Positions 15,739 to 24,371 of a DNA stretch of 64,000 nucleotides are shown piece by piece (within the stretch, counting starts at the first letter, position 1; every line of letters begins with the position of its first letter). The notes under the pieces are model-generated. The model saw nothing but the letters and a program-made list of their open reading frames with translations, had not been told where the DNA came from and searched no databases. Source of the DNA: Acidobacteriota bacterium (GTDB lineage: Bacteria > Acidobacteriota > Thermoanaerobaculia > Multivoradales > JBCCEF01); contig JBCCHV010000025.1 of assembly GCA_039028635.1 (NCBI GenBank), forward strand, positions 1-64,000. Reading direction: 5' to 3'. The position numbers and the translations under genes are program-made.

Positions 15739-16938
15739 CTAGAGCAGGAGTCCCGCGATGGTCGCGGTCTGGAAACAGGCGAGGGATCCCGCCACCATCG
15801 CCCGCAGGCCGAGGCGCGCCAGGTCTCGCTTGCGCTCCGGCGCGATGCCGCCGATGCCGCCGATCTGAATCGCGATCGACGAGAAGTTGGAGAAGCCACA
15901 AAGGGCGTAGGTGGCGATCGTCCGGGAGCGCTCCGAGAGACCGCCATCGGCCATCATGTCCTGTAGCTGGACAAAGGCGACGAACTCGTTGGCGACGGTC
16001 TTGACGCCGATCAGGGAGCCGACTTCGACGGTCTCTTCCCAGGGCACCCCCATCACGAAGGCAAGGGGCCGCAGGGCGTAGCCGAGGATCAGCTCGAGGG
16101 TCAGATCCGGGAACCCGAACAGGCCGCCGACCTTACCGAGGCCGGCGTTGAGCATGGCGATCAGAGCGAGAAAGGCCAGCAGCATGGCGCCGATGTTGAG
16201 GGCCAGCTTCATCCCCGAGCCGGCCCCTTCGGCGGCAGCATCGATGACGTTGGCCCAGGGCCGCTCGACCTTCAGCTTGACGGAGCCGGCGGTCAAGCTC
16301 TCTTCGGTCTCCGGAAACATGATCTTGGCCATCACCAAGGCCGCCGGCGCCGACATCACGCTGGCGGCGATGAGATGGCCGGCCGAGACCCCCATGCCGA
16401 CATAGGCCGCCAGCACTCCGCCGGCGATGGTGGCAAAGCCACCGGTCATCACCGCCATCAGCTCGGAACGGGTCATCGCCGAGACATAGGGTCGGATGAG
16501 CAGCGGTGCCTCCGTCTGGCCGACGAAGATGTTGGCCGACACGGAGAGCGATTCGGCACCGGAGGTACCGAGCAGAAACATCATGGCGCGAGCGAAAATC
16601 CGCACCACCCACTGGATCACCCCGAGGTAGTAGAGCACCGTGATCACACTCGAGAAGAAGATGATCGTCGGCAGCACCTTGAAGGCGAAGAAGTGGTCGG
16701 TGAAGTTTTCCCCGAAGATGAACTGCGAGCCGGCGTCGGAGAAATCGAGGAAAGCGGTGACGTACTGCGTCGCCACCTCGAACAGCCGCTGGCCGGCGGT
16801 GGTCTTCAGGATCAGCAGAGCGAGGGCGAACTGAATCCCGGTGCCGACGGCGACGATGCGCCACCGAATCGCCCGCCGGTTGATCGACAGCGCCCAGGCC
16901 AGCGCCAGGATGACGACGACGCCGAGCAGCCCGATCAC
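15739..16938 (-). CDS. nupC: Concentrative nucleoside transporter, NupC/CNT family
   Basis: This 399-residue polytopic membrane protein has the CNT-family signatures: FKVLPTIIFFSSVITVLYYLG, NIFVGQTEAPLLIRPY (G-Q-T-E-A, nucleoside-binding), MTGGFATIAGGVLAAYV and, near the C-terminus, KTVANEFVAF and YALCGFSNFSSIAIQIGG. It takes up nucleosides with Na+ or H+. Its start overlaps the hflC stop by four bases, so it is the third gene of an hflK-hflC-nupC operon, an unexpected partnership. Confidence 0.9.
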   Translation of the reverse strand: MIGLLGVVVILALAWALSINRRAIRWRIVAVGTGIQFALALLILKTTAGQRLFEVATQYVTAFLDFSDAGSQFIFGENFTDHFFAFKVLPTIIFFSSVITVLYYLGVIQWVVRIFARAMMFLLGTSGAESLSVSANIFVGQTEAPLLIRPYVSAMTRSELMAVMTGGFATIAGGVLAAYVGMGVSAGHLIAASVMSAPAALVMAKIMFPETEESLTAGSVKLKVERPWANVIDAAAEGAGSGMKLALNIGAMLLAFLALIAMLNAGLGKVGGLFGFPDLTLELILGYALRPLAFVMGVPWEETVEVGSLIGVKTVANEFVAFVQLQDMMADGGLSERSRTIATYALCGFSNFSSIAIQIGGIGGIAPERKRDLARLGLRAMVAGSLACFQTATIAGLLL

Positions 16939-17867
16939 GGAGTGCTTCCCTTGAGGAAGCGGTAGAAATCTCCATCCGTCGACAGGATCAGGGAGGTATC
17001 CCCGTTGACCGTGCCGGTAAAGGTCTCCATGGTCTGCAAGAACTCGTAGAAGTCGCGGGAATCGCGCGACTGATCGTAGGCCCCGGCATAGATCTCGGTG
17101 GCCTCGGCGTCGGCCCGGCCGCGGATCTCCTGCGCCTGGCGATAGGCCTCGGAGCGGATGCGCTTGAGCTCGCGCTCCTTCTCACCGCGAATCCGCGACG
17201 CCTCGCCATCGCCCTCGGACCGGAAGCGGGTGGCGATGCGCTTGCGCTCGGAGATCATGCGGTCGAAGACCTTGTCGCGCACCTCTTCGATGTAGTTGAT
17301 GCGCTTCAGGCGCATGTCGAGGATCTCGATGCCGAGATCGCCGGTGCGTTCCTGAGCGGCGGCCAAGATCTCCTGCCGAATCTGCTCGCGGCCGGCATCG
17401 ATCACCTCGAGCTGGGAGGTGATCTCCGGGGTCGATTCGTCCTGGGCCGGTTGGCGATTGCCGGTACGCACCACCTCGACGAGGTCGTGCTTGGCGATCG
17501 CGTTGCGAGTCTCGCCGTCGAGAATGTCGTCGAGGCGGGTTTGAGCACGGCGCTCCGTTCCCAGGCGCTGGAAATAGAGCAGCGGATCGGAGATGCGCCA
17601 GCGGGCGTAGGTGTCGACCAAGATCAGGCGCTTGTCGCGCGTCGGCAGCTCGTTGACCTCGCCGTCCCATTCCAGGAAACGCCGATCGAAGCGATGCACC
17701 TTTTGCAGGAAGGGCACCTTCATCTTCAGGCCGGGCTCGGTGATCGGATCGCCCACCGGGCGGCCGAACTGGGTGATGATCGCCTGCTGGGCCTCGTTGA
17801 CCACGAACAGACCATTGGCCACCAGCAAGATGACGACGAAGACGAGGATCAGGATTCCGGCACGCAT
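16935..17867 (-). CDS. hflC: Protease modulator HflC
   Basis: This is a 310-residue SPFH/band-7 protein with an N-terminal membrane anchor (about residues 4-22), then VVNEAQQAIITQFGRPVG and GLKMKVPFLQKVHRFDRR, and a C-terminal charged coiled coil (EGDGEASRIRGEKERELKRIRSEAYRQ split by Ala-rich turns). With HflK it forms the large periplasm-facing assembly that encloses and modulates FtsH. Its ATG overlaps the hflK stop by one base (TAATG). An ftsH gene is not in this window. Confidence 0.92.
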   Translation of the reverse strand: MRAGILILVFVVILLVANGLFVVNEAQQAIITQFGRPVGDPITEPGLKMKVPFLQKVHRFDRRFLEWDGEVNELPTRDKRLILVDTYARWRISDPLLYFQRLGTERRAQTRLDDILDGETRNAIAKHDLVEVVRTGNRQPAQDESTPEITSQLEVIDAGREQIRQEILAAAQERTGDLGIEILDMRLKRINYIEEVRDKVFDRMISERKRIATRFRSEGDGEASRIRGEKERELKRIRSEAYRQAQEIRGRADAEATEIYAGAYDQSRDSRDFYEFLQTMETFTGTVNGDTSLILSTDGDFYRFLKGSTP

Positions 17868-18886
17868 TACGGAGTACCTCCGGCCTTGGTGACTTCATTG
17901 AGCTGCAGCAGCGGCAGCAAGCCCTCGACCCGCTCATCCACCACCACGGTGCGGCCGGCGGCCGGGAGGACATCCCCCAAGGTCTCCAGGTAGAGGCGCT
18001 TGCGAGTCACTTCCGGCGCCTTGCGGTACTCCCCGTAGAGGGCTGTGAAACGGGCCCCGTCGCCGCGCGCCCGGTTGACCCGATCGAGGGCATAACCCTC
18101 GGCCCGCTCGATCGTCTGCAGCGCCTCGCCCTCGGCTTTCGGCACTTCGCGGTTGTACTCGCTCTCGGCGGTGTTGATCTTCTCTTCCTTCTCCTGCTCG
18201 GCCTGGTTGACCTCGTTGAAGGAGGCCCGAACCGGCTCCGGAGGCTTGACGTTTTGAAGCACTACCTGCTCCACCTTGAGGCCGGTCTCGTACTGCTCGC
18301 AGAGGGCCTGAAGCCTCTGCTCCACCAGGCCGGCGAGCTCTTGACGACCAACGGTGATGACCTCATTGACGGTGCGGTCCCCCACCACCTCCCGCATCAC
18401 CGCTTCGCTCATGGCGCGGAAGGTCGCCTCGACGTTGCGCACCCGGAAGAGGTACTGCGCCGGGTCGACGATGCGGTACTGCACCACCCACTCGACGTCG
18501 GCGATGTTGAGGTCGCCGGTGAGCATCAGCGACTCCTGCTTGAAGGCCGAGCCGCTGTACTGGGTCCGCACGCCGGCGCGTTCCGTGCGATAGCCGAATT
18601 CCGCCTTGAGCTGCCGCTCCACCGGCACTTTGATCACGGTCTCGATGGGGAGCGGCATCTTGAAGTTGAGGCCCGGCTCGGCAGTGCGGACGTACTCGCC
18701 GAAGCGCATCACCACACCGACCTCTTCGGGATCGATGGTGTAGAAGGAAGTGGCCACCGCCAGGATGACCAGCACGAGGATCACGAAGACTTTGCCCGGA
18801 AAGCGGCCGCGGAATTTCTTGAGGCGCTCTTCGAGGTCCGGGAAGTCCAACACCGAATCGCCGGAACTGCCATTTGTTTGAGTCAT
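17867..18886 (-). CDS. hflK: FtsH protease activity modulator HflK
   Basis: This 339-residue SPFH/band-7 protein has a short cytoplasmic N-terminus (DFPDLEERLKKFRGRFPG), one transmembrane helix (about residues 32-50), VDPEEVGVV-type strand (TIDPEEVGVVMRFGEYVRT) and a band-7 domain with LTGDLNIADVEWVVQYRI. A coiled-coil tail rich in Glu, Lys and Ala follows. I start at the ATG at 18886 (MTQTNGSS...); 13 further residues upstream look unrelated. It is the first gene of the hflK-hflC-nupC operon. Confidence 0.9.
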   Translation of the reverse strand: MTQTNGSSGDSVLDFPDLEERLKKFRGRFPGKVFVILVLVILAVATSFYTIDPEEVGVVMRFGEYVRTAEPGLNFKMPLPIETVIKVPVERQLKAEFGYRTERAGVRTQYSGSAFKQESLMLTGDLNIADVEWVVQYRIVDPAQYLFRVRNVEATFRAMSEAVMREVVGDRTVNEVITVGRQELAGLVEQRLQALCEQYETGLKVEQVVLQNVKPPEPVRASFNEVNQAEQEKEEKINTAESEYNREVPKAEGEALQTIERAEGYALDRVNRARGDGARFTALYGEYRKAPEVTRKRLYLETLGDVLPAAGRTVVVDERVEGLLPLLQLNEVTKAGGTP

Positions 18887-19155
18887 TTTCGTCCGCAGCC
18901 TACCGGAGTCGTCAGCCCCAGGCAAGACGCCGGCCGCACCATCCCGTCAGGGCCTCGTCGGCGCGGGCTCGGGCGACGGCAGAGGCTCGCGCGGACCGCA
19001 TCGTCATCCGCCTCGGCGGGCCGCTCAGCGAGGGTATTCCGTCCAGCCCGGCCTTGACGCGAATGCCAAGACTGGCAGATCATGAAATAGACAACCCCCG
19101 GTTCTCCCAAGTCCCGCCGCCGCGGGAGGCCTCATCTTCGAAAAGGAGAACCCCT

Positions 19156-19680
19156 ATGCGTCGACTTCCCACCCTGCTCTCTCTTTGCTTCCTGATCGGC
19201 CTGGCTTGCTTCGCCGGCAGCGCCGCCGCCAGCGATGCCGACTTCGCCCTCGAGCACGTCGCCCTGGTCGATGGTGGTAACCGGATCGAGGGCTCCCTGC
19301 GCCTCACCGGTTGCGATGCCGGCGAGGTCGGCCAGGCGACCGTCGCCGTCGAGCACGAGGGTCGAGTCCTGGCCGAGCAGACCTTCGATCTCGCCGCCAT
19401 CTTCAGCGACACCGACGGCGGCGATCCCTGCGCCAACACCTCGAACGACAAGTGCGACACCCAAACCTGTCCCGACGCCATCATCAATGGCAAGAAGCGC
19501 AAGGGCACCTGCGAGCCCAGCATCGTGCTGTGCGTCTGTGACTACGGCGTCGTCGGCATCGACATCCACGTGCCGTGGGAGAACGTGCCGCAGCGGGCCC
19601 GACTGGAGGTGGTGGTCGATCCTCAGAACCAGGTCGCCGAGGTCTCCGAGAGCAACAATCGACAGATCCTGACCCGTTGA
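19156..19680 (+). CDS. Small secreted CARDB-like protein
   Basis: This 174-residue protein has a Sec signal peptide (RLPTLLSLCFLIGLACFAGSAAA) and an immunoglobulin-like region that ends in the CARDB-type signature DPQNQVAEVSESNN. A cysteine-rich insertion (CANTSNDKCDTQTCP ... CEPSIVLCVC) could form disulfides or bind a metal. Such domains mediate adhesion or binding in the envelope. A strong AAAAGGAG precedes the ATG at 19156. No functional link to its neighbours is apparent. Confidence 0.7.
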   Translation: MRRLPTLLSLCFLIGLACFAGSAAASDADFALEHVALVDGGNRIEGSLRLTGCDAGEVGQATVAVEHEGRVLAEQTFDLAAIFSDTDGGDPCANTSNDKCDTQTCPDAIINGKKRKGTCEPSIVLCVCDYGVVGIDIHVPWENVPQRARLEVVVDPQNQVAEVSESNNRQILTR

Positions 19681-19741
19681 TCACATGCCGGGAGCCGTTT
19701 CGAGCGGCTCCCGGACTTTCTGTCCCAAGGAGCGAGCCCCG

Positions 19742-20665
19742 ATGCACCCCGACCCGGGCTCGCCCGATCCCATCGAGCCAGCTCTCGGCCCAAGGGGCTA
19801 CACTCCGTTGGTGAGTCGTCGAATCTTCAATCGGCGCCGCTTCCTGGCCGGGAGCGCCGCCCTGCTGCTGTCGCCCGCATCGCAGACGGCGGGCAGGACT
19901 ACGCAAGCCTCCTCGGCGGAGGCCATCTTCAAGGCCGCTGGCGTGACCGGCGCCTTCTGCCTCCAGGAGCTGGCGACCGGTGAGCAAACGGTCGTCTTCC
20001 CAAGGCATGTCGACCTGCCGTTCCGGCCGGCTTCGACCTTCAAGATCCCCAACACCTTGATCGGCCTCGCCACCGGCGTCATTCCGAACGCCGAGCTCGA
20101 ACTCCCCTGGGACGGTCGCCGGCGGCCCTTCGTCGAGGCCTGGAACCGTGATCACGATCTCGAAAGCGCGATGAAGAACTCGGTGCTGTGGTACTTCGAA
20201 GAGATCGCGCGGCGGGTGGGCCTGGCCGCCTATCGCGAATACCTGACCCGCTTCGACTACGGCAATCGCGACCCCAGCGGTCACCCGACGAGCTTCTGGC
20301 TAGCGGGAAACTTGCGGATCTCGGTGCGCCAACAGGCGAGCTTCCTCGCCCGTCTTCTGAACGGCGCTCTCGACGTGCCGCAGCGCCATCTCGAAGTGGT
20401 GCGCCAGATCCTGCCGTCCGCCGTGCAGCGAGGCACCACCGTACGCGCCAAGACCGGTCTCTGCGAACAGGGTGACCGGCGCGTGGGCTGGCAAGTGGGC
20501 TGGATCGAGCGCCACCGCCCAACCCACAGCTTCGCTGCCGTCGTGCTGGGAGACACTGCAGGCGCCTGGCGCGAAAGTCCGACTTTCGCAGCGCGACGGC
20601 AAGTGGCACCGCAACTCCTGCACCATTTCGGCCAGCTACCCGCGGAGCTTCCAGCCTTGCGCTGA
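19742..20665 (+). CDS. Class D beta-lactamase (OXA-like)
   Basis: This 307-residue serine beta-lactamase of the penicillin-binding-protein fold has the active-site S-T-F-K (residues 98-101, carboxylatable Lys 101), an NSVLWYFE segment (the S-x-V motif reads S-V-L here), Y-G-N (RFDYGNRD) and K-T-G (RAKTGLC), the class D set. The N-terminus holds RRRFLAG followed by a hydrophobic run, suggesting Tat export. The ATG at 19742 has AAGGAG seven bases upstream; a GTG at 19810 would place the arginines nearer the start. No integron or insertion sequence is nearby, so it is probably intrinsic. It may hydrolyse penicillins or carbapenems, which cannot be predicted here. Confidence 0.85.
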   Translation: MHPDPGSPDPIEPALGPRGYTPLVSRRIFNRRRFLAGSAALLLSPASQTAGRTTQASSAEAIFKAAGVTGAFCLQELATGEQTVVFPRHVDLPFRPASTFKIPNTLIGLATGVIPNAELELPWDGRRRPFVEAWNRDHDLESAMKNSVLWYFEEIARRVGLAAYREYLTRFDYGNRDPSGHPTSFWLAGNLRISVRQQASFLARLLNGALDVPQRHLEVVRQILPSAVQRGTTVRAKTGLCEQGDRRVGWQVGWIERHRPTHSFAAVVLGDTAGAWRESPTFAARRQVAPQLLHHFGQLPAELPALR

Positions 20666-20803
20666 CTCCGCGCACCGGCCGAGCTTCACTCCTCAGCAGG
20701 GCAGATCGCCGTAACGCGACTCCTGGCCGCAAGGCTCGAGGGCCTCGTCAGCCTGATCCGGGGAGCGCGCAGTCGCGCCCTCACCGAGCACAGTCCAACC
20801 GTC

Positions 20804-21667
20804 TCAACGACTGCGAGCGGAAACGAAAGCACCGGCGAGAATCAACGCCGCCCCGACAAAAAACCAGCCGTCCGGCACCTCGGCGAAGAAAAGCATGCCC
20901 CAGAGCCCGGCAAAGGCCACCTGCAGGTAGGACAGGGAGGTCGCCTTGCCGGCCGGCAACAGCCGGATGCCGCGGGTCAGATAGACCTGGCCGAGCTGGG
21001 TCGCGATGCCGACGCCGAGCAGGATCAGCCACTCGAAACCGTGCGGCCAGACTCCGTGTTGCCACACCCAGGGCAGCGCCAAGGGCACGGTCACCAGCGG
21101 GAAGTAGAGAATGATCACCATCGAGTGCTCACTGCCGCTCAGGCGGCGCACCAGAACATAAGCGAAGGCGCTGAACAGGGCGCCACCGCCAGCGGCGGCC
21201 AGGGCCAGCGGCGGCAAGTCGGCGGCCGCCGCCCCGAAGAGGAAAGATGGCCGCGCCACCGCCAGCACGCCGACAAGACTCAAGGCGAGGGAGAAGACCA
21301 GCGACGAGCGCACCACCTCGCCCAGAAACCAGGCCGCGAAAAGGGCGGTCAGCATTGGGTGGAGGTACTGGATGACGGTGGTTTCAGCGAGCGGGAGCTG
21401 GGTCACCGCGTAGTAGAAGCAGGTCAATCCGAGAAAGCCACAGAGGCCTCGCAGAAGGAGCCACGCGGGCTGGTTGCCCCAGGGCGAAACTCCGGCCCGA
21501 CGCACCAGGGCGTAGCTCAAGACCAAGGAGACGATCGCCCGAGCCAGCACGATCTCCTGACTCGGCAGGCGCTCCCCGGCGACCTTGACCAGAGCGCTCA
21601 TGACGCTGAACCAGAAGGCGCTCGCCACCATCGAGCGCACGCCGCCCCTGACCGCCGATGTGTTCAT
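20804..21667 (-). CDS. DMT-superfamily transporter, EamA type
   Basis: This 287-residue protein has ten predicted helices in two EamA repeats (about residues 10-140 and 150-285). The first repeat contains QEIVLARAIVSLVLSYALV and PLAETTVIQYLHPMLTALFAAWFLGE, the second GIATQLGQVYLTRGIRLLPAGKATSLSYLQVAFAGLWGMLFFAEVP. These are the usual inner-membrane exporters of amino acids or other metabolites, and the substrate is not predictable. It stands alone on its strand, with 138 bases of non-coding DNA separating it from the convergent beta-lactamase gene. Confidence 0.88.
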   Translation of the reverse strand: MNTSAVRGGVRSMVASAFWFSVMSALVKVAGERLPSQEIVLARAIVSLVLSYALVRRAGVSPWGNQPAWLLLRGLCGFLGLTCFYYAVTQLPLAETTVIQYLHPMLTALFAAWFLGEVVRSSLVFSLALSLVGVLAVARPSFLFGAAAADLPPLALAAAGGGALFSAFAYVLVRRLSGSEHSMVIILYFPLVTVPLALPWVWQHGVWPHGFEWLILLGVGIATQLGQVYLTRGIRLLPAGKATSLSYLQVAFAGLWGMLFFAEVPDGWFFVGAALILAGAFVSARSR

Positions 21668-21735
21668 GGTTTTCGGGCACCAACGCCGAGATCAGGAAGG
21701 CCGTCGACACCACCGGACAACCAACTCCTCGACGC

Positions 21736-21784
21736 AAAAAAAAAGCGGCCCTCGAAACCACCCAAGACAGGTGGCTTCGAGGGC
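21736..21784 (-). terminator. Intrinsic terminator downstream of rpsD
   Basis: On the minus strand a 15-bp stem (GCCCTCGAAGCCACC against its complement, one G-U pair) with a short loop is followed by nine consecutive U residues (T-run complementary to 21736-21744). It lies 59 bases beyond the rpsD stop. This is the clearest rho-independent terminator in the window. Confidence 0.92.
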
Positions 21785-21842
21785 TCGAAAGTGAGCTACT
21801 AACGACTTGAATGGCGAGAAACTAGGGCTCGGAGGAGAACGC

Positions 21843-22448
21843 CTAGCGAGAGTAGAACTCGATGACCTTGGAGAGGTCACAAATTACCGGCACCTCGCTA
21901 CGTTCCGGCATCCTCTCGAATTGAATCGTCATTTTGTCGATGTCGACCGACAGGTAGTCGGGATGGCCGGTGCTCGACTGAATCGCGTCTCTGAAACAGA
22001 GAATCTTCTGGCTGGACGGACGCACCCGCACCAGATCACCGGGCCGTACCCGATAGGACGGCACATCGACCTTGCGGCCGTTGACCTCGAAATGGCCATG
22101 GCCAACGTACTGCCGCGCTGCATAAATCGAACGGGCGAAACCTCCGCGAAGCACCACCGCGTCCAGCCGAGTCTCAAGCATCGCGACCAGGTTGTCCGCC
22201 GTGTTGCCCTTCTTTTGCATGGACCTCTTGAAGTAGGTCTTCATCTGACGCTCGTGGACGTTGTACTGCGCCCGGAGCCGCTGCTTCTCGACCAGCTGCT
22301 CCTTGTAGCCCGAAGGCCGGCGCCGGCGTCGATTGGGTCCCTGTTGTCCCGGCGGATAGGGCCGCTTTTCCATAATCCTCGCAGCCTTCGGAGTCAGGGC
22401 AAGCCCCAACGCCCGAGACAACCGCACCTTTGGACCGTTGTACTTCAT
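21843..22448 (-). CDS. rpsD: 30S ribosomal protein S4, zinc-cysteine-free form
   Basis: This 201-residue S4 binds 16S rRNA early in small-subunit assembly. It has the RNA-binding N-terminus (KYNGPKVRLSRALGLALTPKAARIMEKRPYPPG), the RQ.KTYF-type helix (HERQMKTYFKRSM) and the S4 domain (LETRLDAVVLRGGFARSIYAARQYVGHGHFEVNGRKVDVPSYRVRPGD). The N-terminal cysteines that hold zinc in the C+ form are absent, so this is a C- form. It stands alone rather than with rpsM-rpsK-rpoA-rplQ. A GGAGG lies seven bases before the ATG, and its own terminator follows. Confidence 0.95.
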   Translation of the reverse strand: MKYNGPKVRLSRALGLALTPKAARIMEKRPYPPGQQGPNRRRRRPSGYKEQLVEKQRLRAQYNVHERQMKTYFKRSMQKKGNTADNLVAMLETRLDAVVLRGGFARSIYAARQYVGHGHFEVNGRKVDVPSYRVRPGDLVRVRPSSQKILCFRDAIQSSTGHPDYLSVDIDKMTIQFERMPERSEVPVICDLSKVIEFYSR

Positions 22449-22503
22449 TCTTCAACCTCCAAGAGCACCCACCCATCAGGGGTTCGGCCTCTTCCAGCGT
22501 TAT

Positions 22504-22518
22504 TGAGACGATGTCTCA
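22504..22518. promoter_or_regulatory. Short palindrome in rpsD upstream region
   Basis: TGAGAC-GAT-GTCTCA is a six-base perfect inverted repeat 56 bases before the rpsD start. Farther upstream on the minus strand is a consensus -35 hexamer TTGACA (22556-22561), with an AGAATA at a long 19-base spacing, so a promoter close to this palindrome is plausible. The palindrome could be an operator or leader structure. Confidence 0.35.
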
Positions 22519-22632
22519 TTAACTGGTGTTTATTCTGGACCGAAACAGTCCGATTTGTCAACCGTCGAGCTGTGAAGGACTTTTCCAACGCGTCGTCACA
22601 ACCGCGACCACTGCTTGCTAAGCTATTCGGCA

Positions 22633-23244
22633 ATGAGTTTTCCCAAGCCCTTCTATCGCTGGCGACCGCATCCTTGGCACGGTCTCGATGTCGGTCCGGA
22701 TCCACCGCGGGTGGTCCATGCCTATATCGAGATGACGCCTTTCGATCTGGTCAAATACGAGATCGACAAGACGACGGGATATCTGGCCGTCGATCGGCCG
22801 CAGCGATCCTCCTCCCAGCCCCCGGCCCTCTATGGGTTCGTTCCTCGCACCTTCTGCGGTGAAGAGGTCGAGCGTTTGTCGCCCCAGGCGACGCAAGGGG
22901 ATGGCGATCCGCTCGACCTCTGCGTACTTTCCGAAAGGCCCATCGACCGCGCCGAGGTCATCGTCAAGGCGCGAGTGGTCGGAGGCCTCCAGATGGTTGA
23001 CCAAGGAGAAGCAGACGACAAAATCATCGCTGTCCTCGAAGGAGACAACCTGTGGGGACATGCCGCGGGCCTGGCGGACATTCCCGAAATCCTGGTCGAG
23101 CGACTGCGCCACTATTTTCTGACCTACAAGCTGGTCCCCGGTTCCGAGACCGGAGTTTCCATCGAACAGGTCTATGACCGCGAGCACGCCGAAGCGGTGG
23201 TCGCGGCCTCGATGCGAGACTACGCAGCCGAATTCGGCGCCTGA
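22633..23244 (+). CDS. ppa: Inorganic pyrophosphatase, family I
   Basis: This 203-residue enzyme hydrolyses pyrophosphate in the cytosol and pulls biosynthetic reactions forward. Family I motifs are visible: [26 protein letters not shown], and the signature [10 protein letters not shown], whose aspartates bind the metal ions; Lys and Tyr in HYFLTYK belong to the C-terminal site. The ATG at 22633 fits the family; a TTG at 22615 would add six residues. There is no clear Shine-Dalgarno sequence, so the message may have a short leader. It is divergent from rpsD. Confidence 0.9.
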   Translation: MSFPKPFYRWRPHPWHGLDVGPDPPRVVHAYIEMTPFDLVKYEIDKTTGYLAVDRPQRSSSQPPALYGFVPRTFCGEEVERLSPQATQGDGDPLDLCVLSERPIDRAEVIVKARVVGGLQMVDQGEADDKIIAVLEGDNLWGHAAGLADIPEILVERLRHYFLTYKLVPGSETGVSIEQVYDREHAEAVVAASMRDYAAEFGA

Positions 23245-23498
23245 GGTCGCCGCCGAAGAGCCCTACGGAAGATCTCGCGAATCCCCCGTAACCACCCTCC
23301 GACGTCCGCTCGGACGCCACCAGCAAGCCCCTATTCTACGTCCTTCCGGGCCCGAGTCCAGTTTTTCCATAGACCCCCGCAGGTTCACCTTTCGTATAGG
23401 TGTTTGTGAGGGCACCTCAGAAGAGGGCTCTCGGCGGAAGCAAAAGACCGGAGATTCGGTGCCCGCACCGCACTCCTTGTACGAGGATTCGAACCCCT

Positions 23499-24371
23499 AT
23501 GGCAGTCACTCCCGAGAAGAAGCCTCACGAACGCCTAGTCCTTCCGTCCCTCGCCGTCGCCGGCAGTGTCGGCCTGCTGGGCCTCTTGCGTCACCAGTTC
23601 CAAAGCCGCCAGATCTTCGAGCCACAGGGCCTTCCGGAGGTCGATGCGCCGCCCAGCCCCTTCGGACCGCAAGCGCAGGATCAATGGTTCGAGAGCCGCG
23701 ACGGACGACGCCTCCACGGTTGGTGGATCGTCCACCCCCGAGCCCGCGGCACGGTGCTCTTCTGCCACGGTAATTCCGGCAGCATCGGCCACCAGATCGC
23801 CCTTCTCGAACGCCTCCGGCCGCTGCGCATGAACTTCTTCCTGTTCGACTACCGGGGCTACGGCCAGAGCGCCGGAACGCCGAGCGAGAAAGGCGTCTTC
23901 CTCGACGTTCGCGCCGCCTGGGACCATCTCACCGGACCCCTCGGCCAGCCCGCCGAGCAGATCATTCTGTTCGGCCATTCGCTCGGCGGCGCCATCGCCA
24001 TCGACTGCGCCCTCGACCGCCCGGTGGCCGGCCTGGTGGTGCAGTCGAGCTTCACCGATATTCGCGGCATGGCGCGAGTGCGCTTCCCTCGCCTGCCGGC
24101 TTGGGTGGCTCGCAATCAGTTCCGCAGCCGCGACAAAGTGCAGTCCTTGAGCGTCCCGAAGCTCTTCATCCACGGTATGCGCGACCGCACCATTCCACAC
24201 CAGCTCGGTGTCGAGCTCTACGAAGCGGCGACGGCTCCCAAGCAGCTCTTTCTCGTCCCGCGAGCCAACCACCGCAATGTCGCCCTGCGCGGCGGCCGAG
24301 GCTACCTGCGCCAGCTCATGCGGTTTCGGGATCAGCGCCTGCGGGCGACCACCAGCGCGACGGCCTCGTGA
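23499..24371 (+). CDS. Alpha/beta hydrolase, BEM46/YhhN-type membrane-anchored
   Basis: This 290-residue hydrolase has an N-terminal hydrophobic segment (about residues 13-30) that probably anchors it. It shows the oxyanion-hole motif LFCHGNSGS, FLFDYRGYGQS, nucleophile elbow LFGHSLGGAIA (Ser), a late Asp in FIHGMRDRTIP and His in RANHRN, completing a Ser-Asp-His triad. This pattern is typical of the BEM46-like family (Hydrolase_4), with unknown substrate. The start at 23499 is the first ATG that fits. The small WYL-like gene overlaps its stop by four bases. Confidence 0.85.
   Translation: MAVTPEKKPHERLVLPSLAVAGSVGLLGLLRHQFQSRQIFEPQGLPEVDAPPSPFGPQAQDQWFESRDGRRLHGWWIVHPRARGTVLFCHGNSGSIGHQIALLERLRPLRMNFFLFDYRGYGQSAGTPSEKGVFLDVRAAWDHLTGPLGQPAEQIILFGHSLGGAIAIDCALDRPVAGLVVQSSFTDIRGMARVRFPRLPAWVARNQFRSRDKVQSLSVPKLFIHGMRDRTIPHQLGVELYEAATAPKQLFLVPRANHRNVALRGGRGYLRQLMRFRDQRLRATTSATAS

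Noticed and set aside
19742-20665. Recently acquired resistance gene cassette
   Set aside because: No attC site, integrase, transposase or composition shift is visible around the beta-lactamase gene.
23482-23500. GGATTCGAACCCC resembles a tRNA T-arm just upstream of the hydrolase gene
   Set aside because: On the plus strand the T-stem closes with a mismatch at the invariant G53-C61 pair. On the minus strand no acceptor or anticodon arm can be found at the right distance.
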